From: a virus
Direction: 5' to 3' (one strand)
DNA length: 20,340 nt
IMG/VR virus record: IMGVR_UViG_3300035670_001476
Span: 1-20,340 of that record
Below are positions 1-8,065 of this stretch, one piece after another. Under the pieces are notes generated by a model. It did no database searches. It was given only the letters and a program-made list of their open reading frames with translations, and was not told where the DNA came from. A program made the translations under genes and the position numbers. The first letter of the stretch is position 1; each line of letters begins with the position of its first letter.

Positions 1-172
1 TTGCAATGAGTTCTACCTTGCCGAGTCTATTGTCAAGTTCTGACACCTTCTCAGGTAGATGCTTCAATCCTCGGATCTCTGCAACCATCTCAATTTGTAC
101 GCTGTTGATTTCCAGTAGCTTCTCGTAGACCTGAGCCTGGGTAATGCGTACGCCGCTTGTTTCTTCTGCCAC
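1..172 (-). CDS. Coiled-coil small phage protein, partial (cut by window edge)
   Basis: An open frame starts at a GTG at 172 and runs off the left edge after 57 codons with no stop. The visible part begins MAEETSGVRITQAQVYEKLL and continues as a charged amphipathic helix with heptad-like Leu/Val/Ile spacing through ...VSELDNRLGKVELIA. Short coiled-coil proteins of this sort (XhlA-like or DUF2746-like) often lie after tail-fibre genes, next to holin and lysin genes. That position is known for those families; the assignment here is only inference. The start has no Shine-Dalgarno sequence, but TAAACT lies exactly 6 nt upstream, so it may be the first codon of a leaderless mRNA. It begins 9 nt after the stop of the preceding gene. 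A role in lysis or at the membrane cannot be shown because the C-terminus, where a membrane segment would be, is missing. Confidence 0.6.
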   Translation of the reverse strand, partial: MAEETSGVRITQAQVYEKLLEINSVQIEMVAEIRGLKHLPEKVSELDNRLGKVELIA

Positions 173-184
173 TTGTCTAGTTTA
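173..184 (-). promoter_or_regulatory. Candidate leaderless promoter -10 element (TAAACT, N6, GTG)
   Basis: On the minus strand TAAACT (179-184) is followed by AGACAA and then the GTG at 172. There is no purine-rich ribosome site in front of the GTG. The TANNNT-N6-start layout matches leaderless promoters known from actinobacteria. No convincing -35 was seen. The element overlaps the stop codon of the upstream gene. Confidence 0.45.
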
Positions 185-415
185 CAGGACGAGGGTGTCG
201 GCTTCCTCAGCCGTCAAAGGAAGTCCAGAGATCAGCTTTGCCTTTGCGCTTGCCTTCAAGTCTGCAAGTGCCTGAGCAGCTTCTTCCTGAGCGATGCGGT
301 CTAGTTCTGCTTGAGCTGCAAGTGCCTCACGCTCAGCAATCTCTTCTGCGGAAAGTGGAATTTCTTTCCTTGTACCTGCGGCGCAGTCAATCACAATTTT
401 CGTTGGAACGCTCAT
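182..415 (-). CDS. Small Ala/Glu-rich helical phage protein (77 aa)
   Basis: A short N-terminal stretch (MSVPTKIVIDCAAGTRKEI) is followed by a long charged helix rich in Ala, Glu and Lys, from about residue 22 to 64, and then a C-terminal AEEADTLVL. The layout, with a short beta-like head, a Q/E/A helix and an acidic LTAEEA tail, is common among small proteins encoded beside tail-fibre genes in siphoviruses and in Bacillus prophages (XkdW-like). Its function is unknown; a chaperone or attachment role for the fibre is speculation. The ATG at 415 overlaps the previous stop as ATGA and has a GAGGT ribosome site, so the start is secure and translation is probably coupled. Confidence 0.75.
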   Translation of the reverse strand: MSVPTKIVIDCAAGTRKEIPLSAEEIAEREALAAQAELDRIAQEEAAQALADLKASAKAKLISGLPLTAEEADTLVL

Positions 416-747
416 TCTGTTACCTCAGTCCATGAAAGGGAGTCTTCATCCCATGAGTAGATTTTACCATCTGTCGGGTATTCAACTGGTGGTATCCACC
501 TGCAAGTGTCCTCGTCAAGAATCCAGCTAGGGAATGGTTGAGGTGCAATGAAGGCATCACGCTCGGAATCGTAAGTGAATCCGACACCTGCAAAGTTCTT
601 ACGGATAGTTGCGTTGTAGCTTGTCTGCACCCATGTTCCGCCCAAGTTCTCGACCAACCAGTCGTAGCCCTCGTTAGGGAAATCGTTATCAGTTACTAGG
701 ACTCGTAGAACAATGTTGTTTTCGTTTAATTCAGCGAAATGTGCCAT
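412..747 (-). CDS. Conserved tail-region protein of unknown function (111 aa, MAHFAELNENN family)
   Basis: The protein starts MAHFAELNENNIVLRVLVTD and contains GGTWVQTSYNATIRKNFAG, then FTYDSERDAFIAPQPFPSW, and ends with a tryptophan-rich WDEDSLSW segment. I recognise this as a family seen repeatedly beside tail-fibre genes in aquatic phages, including cyanophages. It has no established function that I know of; the aromatic, acidic composition fits a small virion-associated beta protein. The ATG at 747 overlaps the previous stop (TAATG), and a GAGGT lies about 11 nt upstream. An in-frame upstream extension to 822 adds a Cys/Trp-rich peptide that is the glycine codons of the neighbour read in another frame, so it was discarded. 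Confidence 0.8.
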   Translation of the reverse strand: MAHFAELNENNIVLRVLVTDNDFPNEGYDWLVENLGGTWVQTSYNATIRKNFAGVGFTYDSERDAFIAPQPFPSWILDEDTCRWIPPVEYPTDGKIYSWDEDSLSWTEVTE

Positions 748-2090
748 TATGCTGCATACCTCACAATCACGATACCCGAACCACCTGCACCAGCAGCGCC
801 AGAAGAACCGCCAGCAGAACATCCTAGACCACCACCACCGCCACCAGTATTAGCAGTTCCAGCACCAGCATTTCCAGAGTCGGTTGAGCCTACTCCGCCA
901 CCACCAAGACCGCCAGCGCCACCAGTATTGGCATAAGTTCCAGACCCACCACCGCCAGCATAATAGGTCGAAGTTCCAGTTATGGAAGATGCTAAACCAT
1001 CTCCACCTTGTCTTAAACCATCAGTATTGCCAACTTCGGCTGCACCACCACCACCAGCGCCATCAAAGCCACCAGAGGAAGTATAACCAGCGTATCCCTG
1101 ATTGGTAGTTCCAGCACCACCAGTTCCACCTGAACCTGCGCTACCACCACCAGAGCCACCAGAAGAACCATTGTGAGTTCCAGACTCGCCTGGTGCGCCA
1201 CCGCCGCCGCCGATTGAAGTAATTGAACCAAATACCGAGTCAGACCCATTAGAACCTGAGCTAAGCAAAGCACCACCAGAACCACCTGCACCAACTGTAA
1301 CTGTATAGCCAGTTCCAGAAGTTAGTGATAGCTTGCTTTCGGCAGATGCACCGCCACCAGAAGATTCACCTGTTACTGACGAGCGGTAGCCACCTGCACC
1401 ACCACCACCAGTTGAGTTGTTTACGGGGTAATCCAATCCTTTACCACCACCGCCACCACCAGCGACAACCAAATACTCGACATTCGAGAGGTTCTCAGTA
1501 GGGGTAAAGGTTCCCGAAGCTGTGAACTTGTGAACCCAGTATCCATCTACATAGCTGATCGCACCACCAGTAGCCTTTGGAGTTCCCGTACCTGCCGTGG
1601 ATTTCACTCCATACAAAGTTGCAGACGAGTATTGAACGAAGTCGGTGCTTGAATCAATAGTGATGCTAGTTATTGGGTCTGTAACGCTCCACAAGTTTGC
1701 CATGATGCCAAGCTCGTTGTATCCGCTGTTAGTTTCAGTTGCACCTTCAGCACTAAAAGACTTGTAGTTGCTTGAAGTGTAATTCGGAATGTAGATTGCG
1801 TGACTTGAAAAGGTGTTTGAAGTAGAAGTTGCAGCATCTACTGAGTTGATTTGTCTTGATGTCGTATAGTCTGCGCTAAAAACGCTAGTTTGTGCACCAA
1901 TCAAGCTTCTGTTTGTAAAGTTTGAGCTACTTCCGTTGAATCGAATTAGCCCAGTATCAACTGAATCATTTTTAGATGTTCTAAGCGATGTTACCAAATA
2001 CAAATCTGTATAACCCTCTTGAGGGATGTCGCTGAATGTAATGCTAGATGCTCCACCAGCACCTACTTCATAGTGAGAGATTACTTCCAT
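747..2090 (-). CDS. Glycine-rich tail-tip adhesin with N-terminal fibre module (447 aa)
   Basis: Two parts are visible. Residues about 5-163 are a beta-rich module ending FVQYSSATLYGVK that matches the modules of the two genes upstream. Residues about 174-447 begin with ISYVDGYWVHKFTASGTFTP and YLVVAGGGGGGK, continue as irregular Gly-rich blocks (GGGGAGGYR, TVGAGGSGG, GGGGAGG), and close with SGIVIVRYAA. This matches the known phage glycine-rich domain with an IVIVRY end. Glycine-rich tips of that type in other phages, such as the gp38 adhesin of phage S16, fold into polyglycine-II helices and bind the host receptor. Receptor binding is therefore inferred by family and position. The ATG at 2090 has an AGGG ribosome site about 7 nt upstream; TAGGGT also lies 6 nt before it. 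An antisense proline-rich frame is only a shadow of the glycine codons. Confidence 0.85.
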   Translation of the reverse strand: MEVISHYEVGAGGASSITFSDIPQEGYTDLYLVTSLRTSKNDSVDTGLIRFNGSSSNFTNRSLIGAQTSVFSADYTTSRQINSVDAATSTSNTFSSHAIYIPNYTSSNYKSFSAEGATETNSGYNELGIMANLWSVTDPITSITIDSSTDFVQYSSATLYGVKSTAGTGTPKATGGAISYVDGYWVHKFTASGTFTPTENLSNVEYLVVAGGGGGGKGLDYPVNNSTGGGGAGGYRSSVTGESSGGGASAESKLSLTSGTGYTVTVGAGGSGGALLSSGSNGSDSVFGSITSIGGGGGAPGESGTHNGSSGGSGGGSAGSGGTGGAGTTNQGYAGYTSSGGFDGAGGGGAAEVGNTDGLRQGGDGLASSITGTSTYYAGGGGSGTYANTGGAGGLGGGGVGSTDSGNAGAGTANTGGGGGGLGCSAGGSSGAAGAGGSGIVIVRYAA

Positions 2091-2099
2091 GTCTATACC

Positions 2100-2621
2100 C
2101 TATGCCTTGATGCCGTAAATCGAGAAGGTTGAACCGATTGCGAAACTCCGAGAATTATAGAGTGAATAGAGGCTAATGCTAGTTACTGCTGAAGTATTGG
2201 CCCATCTTGCAGCATAAGCTTTTACTAAGTAAGAGCTCAGTGATGCGTCATAAGAGCTTGCTCTAACTAAAGCGGTTTTATGCTTATCCGTTGCAGAATA
2301 GTCCATTAGTTGCATGGTCGTTTGAAATGGTGTCGTGTTAAAAGTGTTTCCAAGTATTCTAAAAAACGCATCGGAATTTGTCGCACTATAGGTTCCATTA
2401 TTTCTGCCACCCATTTCTACTGCGGTGTAATTTGAACCAGTATCGCCATTTAACTGAATGTCAAATGTTACGCCAGTTTCAGTTGTAGAGGCTTCTACAA
2501 CCAAAATCAAATCCCTGTAAGTCTGCGGCAAATCATAGAACGACACCTGTGAGGTAGCAGCAGTAAGGGTAATAGTTTCTATAGCCGTATAGGTATTGAC
2601 TGCGGGTGAATAAGTAGTCAT
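2100..2621 (-). CDS. Putative tail fibre/receptor-binding module protein (173 aa)
   Basis: The protein starts MTTYSPAVNTYTAIETITLT, continues with SQVSFYDLPQTYRDLILVVE, and ends FAIGSTFSIYGIKA. The pattern runs beta-strand, LPxxYxDL, an LNGDTGSNY-type turn, an alternating strand region, then SITSLY...FSIYGIK. It is the same module as in the two neighbouring genes and a common one in phage tail regions of aquatic metagenomes, in my recollection. It probably forms a small virion protein at the tail tip or on a fibre; this is inference. The ATG at 2621 overlaps the previous stop (TAATG) and has GAGGT 7 nt upstream. An in-frame ATG at 2720 would add a basic segment overlapping the upstream gene by 100 nt and is less likely. 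Confidence 0.75.
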   Translation of the reverse strand: MTTYSPAVNTYTAIETITLTAATSQVSFYDLPQTYRDLILVVEASTTETGVTFDIQLNGDTGSNYTAVEMGGRNNGTYSATNSDAFFRILGNTFNTTPFQTTMQLMDYSATDKHKTALVRASSYDASLSSYLVKAYAARWANTSAVTSISLYSLYNSRSFAIGSTFSIYGIKA

Positions 2622-3175
2622 TAGCTTGACCTCAATCCGTAAAGGGAGAATCGGGAGTATTGAGCGAAGTTGCTTTCGGTTGTAAATGTTAAAGAACTTA
2701 CTGCGTTTGTATTTAGCCATAAACCCGAGGCTAATTGTAATTGTGAAGCACTAGATAATGCCCTGATTGTCTTATTTTTTGATGTGCTAAATACATCTAA
2801 AAGCTCTATCACGCTTGGAGAAAAAGCATTGGCAGCGTTATTGTTTAATTCAGTTAAGCCCGCTAGTATTTGATTAGTGCTGGTTGAAGCTTGTGATTGA
2901 ACTTGAGTTCCCGTTGCTAATAGTCTGTGCCAAGCATAATTGTTTCCACTATCTGAATTAAATCGTAACCATAGTGGCCCATTACCTGATGTCGCAGAAG
3001 CGCTTCTTGCAACTGCCCTAATCTGCAAGTGCTGATAATCAGCAGCGTAGCTGTCTAGCGAGCTGAAAGTTACAGATGCCTGTGAGCTAGTCAGAATCTC
3101 AGTTGCAAGCAAGTCATAGCTACCACCTGCTACTGCGCCCTGAAACTGTGCGGATAGAAGTCCTGCGAGAAGCAT
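2621..3175 (-). CDS. Putative tail fibre/receptor-binding module protein (184 aa)
   Basis: The N-terminus MLLAGLLSAQFQGAVAGG is short and hydrophobic. It is followed by YDLLATEILTSSQASVTFSS, YAADYQHLQIRAVARS, a FNSDSGNNYAWHRLLATG turn, IELLDVFSTSKNKTIRALSS, and the closing FAQYSRFSLYGLRSS. I recognise this family, with its YxxLQIR, FNxDxGxNYxWHxL and FAQYSxFxLYG signature, from tail regions of many uncultured phages, where it is annotated as hypothetical or tail fibre. The N-terminus is probably not a signal peptide, because it recurs in virion proteins of the same family. The start overlaps the previous stop (TAATG) with GGGAG 4 nt upstream. It is a paralogue of the next two genes. Confidence 0.8.
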   Translation of the reverse strand: MLLAGLLSAQFQGAVAGGSYDLLATEILTSSQASVTFSSLDSYAADYQHLQIRAVARSASATSGNGPLWLRFNSDSGNNYAWHRLLATGTQVQSQASTSTNQILAGLTELNNNAANAFSPSVIELLDVFSTSKNKTIRALSSASQLQLASGLWLNTNAVSSLTFTTESNFAQYSRFSLYGLRSS

Positions 3176-3777
3176 TATGCTCCCGTAACATTACCGATAA
3201 TGCGGTATGAGTTAGAACCCATGCTTACAATGCCTACCGCTTCGTATTGTGCGCCTACTGTGAATGTGACTGCGGTTCCTGCGGTTCCTGCACCTGCAAG
3301 GGTCACGCCGTCACTAACGATTGAGAGTGCTGTTCCGTCTGCAAAGATTTGTACCTGTTGCCCAGCGGTGAACGCTGTGGCTGTTGATACGGTGATTGTT
3401 GCTGCGTTTGTGAATTGCAGGTAGGTTCCGTAGTCACTTGCCTGGAGGGTGTAAGCCGTAGCAGTTGAGCTGGTGAGAGTAGTTTCTACATTCAGGGTTA
3501 CATCGCCTGAAGATCCGCCTCCGGTTAGACCTACGCCTGCGGTTACAGAAGTGATGTCGCCTGGAGAGCTAACATCTGCCCATGCAGTTCCGTAGACCTG
3601 AAGAGTTGAAGTGTCGGCAAGGTAGGAAACCATACCGGCGCTCGGAGTGCCGATTGCTGAAGAACGAGCTGTTGAATCAGCAAACACCATAACGGTCTGA
3701 TCCATCAGATAGCCGTTCACATTTGCTGCTGTTAGGACTTCACCTGCTGTGAAGACTTTTCTACCTAAACCTGCCAT
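3175..3777 (-). CDS. Minor tail / short fibre protein (200 aa)
   Basis: The N-terminal MAGLGRKVFTAGEVLTAANV with NGYLMDQTVMVFADSTARSS and an SYLADTSTLQVYGTAW segment is a recurrent opening of phage fibre proteins. It is followed by GDITSVTAGVGLTGGGSSGD, the Gly-rich repeat also typical of fibre shafts. The C-terminal half alternates short Thr/Val/Ala strands (ATITVSTATAFTAGQQVQIF...YRIIGNVTGA), suggesting a beta-rich tip. It likely links the tail hub to the fibre modules encoded next. The ATG at 3777 has AAGGA 4 nt upstream. The 14 nt AGGAAATCATGGCA around the start are identical to those at the previous gene, which begins 7 nt away on the other side of a short spacer. Confidence 0.75.
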   Translation of the reverse strand: MAGLGRKVFTAGEVLTAANVNGYLMDQTVMVFADSTARSSAIGTPSAGMVSYLADTSTLQVYGTAWADVSSPGDITSVTAGVGLTGGGSSGDVTLNVETTLTSSTATAYTLQASDYGTYLQFTNAATITVSTATAFTAGQQVQIFADGTALSIVSDGVTLAGAGTAGTAVTFTVGAQYEAVGIVSMGSNSYRIIGNVTGA

Positions 3778-3784
3778 GATTTCC

Positions 3785-5005
3785 TTACCAGCTCAAAACG
3801 CCTGAATCTAGTTTACCAAACGCAGCGTCGTCGAGAATGAGCGCTGTGTAGTCGAGTGCCTGGAACCCTAGTGTCACATAGTGTGATGTTGGGTTTACCG
3901 TGTGGTCAATAGAGATGACCTTAGTGAATCTGACGATTGGGTCACCTATGCCGTTAGGCGTGAACTCAATACGACAAAGAGAGTCAATGTCCATGCCAAG
4001 TACGCTTGTCAGCTCGCCCTCAGACAGCTTGTTGAGGTTTATCTCTACGCTGTCGAAGTGGTACTCAGGCTGTGAGAAGCGTTGTGCATACACAAGAGCA
4101 AGTTCTACGGCTTGGTCATCGCTGTTCATCAAGAGCCCGTCAATAGTCAGGTTCTTGATACCGTAGCTGTTCTGTGAGTCTAGGTCGGCTGCAACCGCTG
4201 TTCCACCACCTAAGCGTGAAATCTGAATCTCGTTGTAGAGGTTCTCAGATCCATAAACGACACCGACATTCTGGAATGGAATTCCCGTACCGCCTAGGTA
4301 GACAACTGTGTCAGAAGTAGGGTAGTTAGTCCTGTCTCGGAAGGTAATCTTTCCTTCTTTGTCAATGAACAGTTCACCTGGCTCTGAGGCTGCAACCGTC
4401 TGTAGGTACTGTAGGGCGTTCTGGGAGTCCTCAATAGCTTGTGTGCCAAGTAACTGCTCGCCTGTGTCAATGTCACGAAGCTCTGTTGACCAGTTGACAT
4501 CTGCGGTATCTAGGATGGCATTGATTCGAGCGCCTGTGTACTCGCTGTCAGGAGTCTGAGCAGATAGCGTCGTCTGAGAAATGATTGATGTTGCGTCAGT
4601 TGCAACAGCCGAAACTACAGAGTCGCCGTTAGGCAAGTAGCTTAGGTTCCAGTCGTCAATCCATCCGCTGAACTGTACGATGCCCCCAGAAGTCACACGA
4701 ATCTGTCTACGGGGAATAATGTTGCCAGCGTACGGAGAGCCCGTGTAGAGCGGGTCAAAGGCTCTGTCGTGGTTGTTTAGCTCGATAGAAGCTTGTCCGG
4801 CAGGGAATGTGCTGAATTGAGTCGAACGACCTCGTTGAATGTTGATTGTGCGTACACGAGAAGTAACATCAACAAATTGCAAGCCACCTAGTCCATAGGA
4901 TCCGTCAAGCTGACCCTTTACCGCATCATTCAGCGTGAATAGGTCTGGGCTACCAGAGAATGTTAGGTCGAAACCTAGCTCAACTTTTTGTACAGGTAAT
5001 GCCAT
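3785..5005 (-). CDS. Minor tail protein / tail hub component (406 aa)
   Basis: Residues about 45-85 carry VDVTSRVRTINIQRGRSTQF followed by AGQASIELNNHDRAFDPLY. This signature belongs to a minor tail protein of actinobacteriophages that lies directly after the tape measure gene. The middle has a YLPNGDSVVSAVATDATSII segment and an ISQTTLSAQTPDS region. The C-terminus has alternating strands ending FQALDYTALILDDAAFGKL. By position it corresponds to the distal-tail/baseplate hub (Dit- or Tal-like) at which the tail tip is assembled. No enzymatic motif was seen. It follows the tape measure stop by 6 nt. The ATG at 5005 has TAGGA about 4 nt upstream. Confidence 0.8.
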   Translation of the reverse strand: MALPVQKVELGFDLTFSGSPDLFTLNDAVKGQLDGSYGLGGLQFVDVTSRVRTINIQRGRSTQFSTFPAGQASIELNNHDRAFDPLYTGSPYAGNIIPRRQIRVTSGGIVQFSGWIDDWNLSYLPNGDSVVSAVATDATSIISQTTLSAQTPDSEYTGARINAILDTADVNWSTELRDIDTGEQLLGTQAIEDSQNALQYLQTVAASEPGELFIDKEGKITFRDRTNYPTSDTVVYLGGTGIPFQNVGVVYGSENLYNEIQISRLGGGTAVAADLDSQNSYGIKNLTIDGLLMNSDDQAVELALVYAQRFSQPEYHFDSVEINLNKLSEGELTSVLGMDIDSLCRIEFTPNGIGDPIVRFTKVISIDHTVNPTSHYVTLGFQALDYTALILDDAAFGKLDSGVLSW

Positions 5006-5011
5006 GATTTC

Positions 5012-8000
5012 CTAGGTTAGGTAGCTTGTAAATGTTCCGTTAGCGTTCTGGAAGGTGCTTAGAGCCTGTACGACAGCCTCACCAGCCTTTGCACCACTTA
5101 GACGGGTATCTGCGGTCACATTGACATTGTAGGTCACGGAGCCTCCAGAAGCCTTCGCAGCAGCCTGAGCTAGGTCAGCAGAACTCATGCCTGAGCTAAT
5201 ACCAGACAAGTCAACTGTTCCACCAGCTGCAACTGTGTCACGCAACTGCTGATAGATGTCCTGTTTTACTAGCGCACCCGCAGCTTTTGTAGCATCGCTG
5301 ATGTTAGTTGCGTAGCTTCCTGCTTTCTTGATAAGGGCATCAAGCTGATTAAGCGCTGCTTGGTCAACAGGCTTTGGAACTGTCGGTACAGGAATAGCTG
5401 CAATTTCTTGCTTGGCAGCTTGTCTAGCCACTTCCTCCTGTGCGGTTTGAGCAGCGCCCGTAGCAATGTCTAGGTTCGCCTGGAATGCGTCGTTGAAGCT
5501 CTTTGCGAAGTCCTTAGCCTGTTGCTCTAGGACAGCCTGCTGAGAGCGCATACCAGCCAATAGAGCGTCAATTAGAGCCTGACCTGAGTCATAGTAGGTC
5601 TCGGAGACATCGAAACCTAATTGAGCACCTACAGCGTCAATCTCTTGGAATAGAGCGTTGATTTCGCTAATCGTTGCAGATCCGCCATCAACAAGCGCCT
5701 GAGCTGTCTCACCGCCTGCTTCTACACCCGCCTCGACAAGCTGATTGAACAGCATAGGGTCAAGACCCAGGTCACGAAGCTTACGAAGGTTGTCTGCGAA
5801 CGCACGAGCCTTGTCAGCCATCTCCCTAAAGCCATCTAAAAGCCCCTGAGACTTGCTAGAGACGCTATCTAGGGTTTCCTCATAGGAACGAGTCACTGTG
5901 ACATTGAATGCCCGCAAATCGCTTCCTAGCTGTACTACGCCCTTTGACACTTCGTTAACTGTACGAGTCTGTGCTTCTTCAGACAGGTTCCCGAATAGCG
6001 TTGTTAGGTTTAGAACAGAGGTAAAGGCAGAACGGTATTCCTTTATCAAGCTCTCGCTGAGGCTGTACTTCGTTGCAAGTTCATCACGCTTGCGCTGAAT
6101 CTCTGCAAGTAGAGCGAGCTCTTTGTCGGCGTATGCCTGTAGCTGTTTATAGCCAGCTTCAAGCAAGTCACCGGCACGGAAAGCTTGCTTCAGAGAATCA
6201 CGAATAGAATCTGCGTAGTCTGCTACAGCGCCTTCAAACTGCCCAATCTCACGCTCAATAGTGTTTAGAACGCTAAATTCAGCAATCATGTCGCTGAAGC
6301 TGAGTCTTACATCGTCAAAGTGCTCTGCGATAGAAGCTAGTTCTTTAGCTAAGCTTTCTTCGACAGCAGCTACAGCAGCGTCGTATTCAATCCATGCCTG
6401 CTTAGCAGCCTCTTGTGCATCTTCTAGTTCCTTAGCGCCAGCAGCGGTCTTGTAGTACTGCTTCTCCAAATCGGCCAGAGAAATGACACCTTGCTTGATT
6501 TGAAGCCAAATCTTCATCCAGCCTTCAGAGCTGAGAATCTGATCAATGAGACCTTCAGGAGCACCCATCGTCTCAAGCTGTAGACGAGCTCGTTGTTTCT
6601 TGACCTCTTCGGCAATCTTGCCCATGAAGTCACCGACATAATCGGTAATCTTTTGAGTACCACCAGTAGATACTGAGTCGGCTATTTCAGGTTCAATAGG
6701 CTTGAAGTCAGCCATAGTGAGGTTAGAAGCCTTGAGAATGCCCTCTAGGTTCGTTGTGTTTGTGTAAGTCTTCTGTACTTCAAGGATTCTGCCTCGCAGG
6801 AACTCCATGTACTTACCGAAACGGTAGGTTTCAGCAGCAGCAGCATACGCACCTGGGGTGAACTTCTTGTCAAAGTCATTAGCAATAGAGTTAGCAGTAC
6901 CATGAAGCTGTTCTAGGTATGGCTCTGTTTCCTCAACTTGAGAGGTAACGGCTTGCATACCGCCTGCCATAGCAATAAGGGCAGTTGCAGCAAGAACATA
7001 AGGGTTTCTATTTACAACGACATTGAAGGCTTCTTGAGCCGCCTTAGCAGCCCCTAGAGCAGCCGTCATAAGTCCGATTGATACAGCAGCAGTACCCGCA
7101 GTAGTGGCAAGGACTGAAATCCAGTTCCAGTTGTCCTGAATGTATCTAATAAAGCGAATCAGCTCTTTGAGCGCTTCTACGAAGGCAATAGCTAGATCTT
7201 CTGCGATAGGGCCGATGTCATCTGCAAAGCGCTGTAGAACAGGAGCAGAGATGTCAAAAGCTCGCTTTAGTTCAGGGCCAACTACCTCAATAGTTTCACG
7301 CAAAGACTCCATTAGCGATGCCATGACAGGAAGCAGATTTACAGCTACCGTGTCACGCATGTTAGCGAAGGAAGCAGCAAGCTTTAGCTGTTCGGTTGCA
7401 AGGGTTCCAGATTGACGCTGGAAGGCTCCTTGAGCATCAGCAGAGCGCTGGAACAATAGGTCAACACGAATCTGCTGTTCTTCAAAGCGTCGTGCAGCTC
7501 CGGTAAGTCCGTCAAGTCCTCGTGCAGCAAGTTCAGAGTTGATTTCGGATTGCTTCATAGCAACACCGAACTTCTCAATCGGGTCGTATTCACCACGGAA
7601 CAAGGCAGTCATACCCAAGAGGGCTTCTTGCACATCGTAGCCGTAGGTAATTGATAGGTCAGTTGCTAGACCTACTAGGCGCTCTGTCAAGTCAGCAGTT
7701 TGCTGAATGTCAAACCCAGACTGCTTTAGAACAGATCCGATGAAGGTAGATGATTTAGAAGCTTCGTTGAGCGACAGACCCATTTGCACAGCATTAGCGC
7801 TAAAGGTCTTCATCTGAGGCGTTACTTCATCAAAGACGGTCTTCAGACCTGCCATGTTGCGCTCTAGGTCACGAGCACCTGCGATTGCTTGAACAGCAAA
7901 GTCAGCACTCTTGACCGCACCTGCAAACAGAGCAAAACCAGCAGCAGCAAGACCAGCAGTCTTACCTACGGAGCTTACGCCTTTGCCTAGCTGAGATAGT

Positions 8001-8065
8001 TGTGCCTGAGTCTTGGCAATTCCCTGTATTGCAACGGAAATAGGAACATTGACTTTACCTGCCAT
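5012..8065 (-). CDS. Tail tape measure protein (1017 aa)
   Basis: This is the longest gene in the window and lies after the tail chaperones, as tape measures do. It begins MAGKVNVPISVAIQGIAKTQ and is mostly helical and Ala/Gln/Glu-rich. The N-terminal third has the usual LERNMAGLKTVFDEVTPQMK, STFIGSVLKQSGFD and EALLGMTALFRGEYDPIEKF segments of the TP901/phage-related tail protein family. Hydrophobic stretches at about residues 316-340 and 356-370 match the membrane-inserting segments common in tape measures. Long coiled-coil stretches follow (about 530-720). By the usual rule of about 1.5 angstrom per residue the tail would be near 150 nm. No lysozyme or peptidase motif was recognised. The ATG at 8065 overlaps the previous stop (TAATG) with GAGGA 7 nt upstream. 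Confidence 0.95.
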   Translation of the reverse strand: MAGKVNVPISVAIQGIAKTQAQLSQLGKGVSSVGKTAGLAAAGFALFAGAVKSADFAVQAIAGARDLERNMAGLKTVFDEVTPQMKTFSANAVQMGLSLNEASKSSTFIGSVLKQSGFDIQQTADLTERLVGLATDLSITYGYDVQEALLGMTALFRGEYDPIEKFGVAMKQSEINSELAARGLDGLTGAARRFEEQQIRVDLLFQRSADAQGAFQRQSGTLATEQLKLAASFANMRDTVAVNLLPVMASLMESLRETIEVVGPELKRAFDISAPVLQRFADDIGPIAEDLAIAFVEALKELIRFIRYIQDNWNWISVLATTAGTAAVSIGLMTAALGAAKAAQEAFNVVVNRNPYVLAATALIAMAGGMQAVTSQVEETEPYLEQLHGTANSIANDFDKKFTPGAYAAAAETYRFGKYMEFLRGRILEVQKTYTNTTNLEGILKASNLTMADFKPIEPEIADSVSTGGTQKITDYVGDFMGKIAEEVKKQRARLQLETMGAPEGLIDQILSSEGWMKIWLQIKQGVISLADLEKQYYKTAAGAKELEDAQEAAKQAWIEYDAAVAAVEESLAKELASIAEHFDDVRLSFSDMIAEFSVLNTIEREIGQFEGAVADYADSIRDSLKQAFRAGDLLEAGYKQLQAYADKELALLAEIQRKRDELATKYSLSESLIKEYRSAFTSVLNLTTLFGNLSEEAQTRTVNEVSKGVVQLGSDLRAFNVTVTRSYEETLDSVSSKSQGLLDGFREMADKARAFADNLRKLRDLGLDPMLFNQLVEAGVEAGGETAQALVDGGSATISEINALFQEIDAVGAQLGFDVSETYYDSGQALIDALLAGMRSQQAVLEQQAKDFAKSFNDAFQANLDIATGAAQTAQEEVARQAAKQEIAAIPVPTVPKPVDQAALNQLDALIKKAGSYATNISDATKAAGALVKQDIYQQLRDTVAAGGTVDLSGISSGMSSADLAQAAAKASGGSVTYNVNVTADTRLSGAKAGEAVVQALSTFQNANGTFTSYLT

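Noticed and set aside
747-822. Upstream extension of the 111-residue gene to 822
   Set aside because: The added Cys/Trp/Arg-rich peptide is glycine-codon sequence of the neighbour in another frame; MAHFAEL at 747 matches the family start.
739-936. Proline-rich open frame on the plus strand
   Set aside because: It is the antisense of the glycine-rich codons of the adhesin gene (GGN read as CCN); no ribosome site or family match.
780-1470. Short repeats of the ACCACCACC type suggesting a CRISPR or tandem-repeat array
   Set aside because: The repeats are irregular in unit and spacing and are fully explained as Gly-rich coding sequence.
2621-2720. ATG at 2720 for the 173-residue module gene
   Set aside because: It would overlap the upstream gene by 100 nt and add a basic peptide absent from the paralogues; the coupled ATG at 2621 has a good ribosome site.
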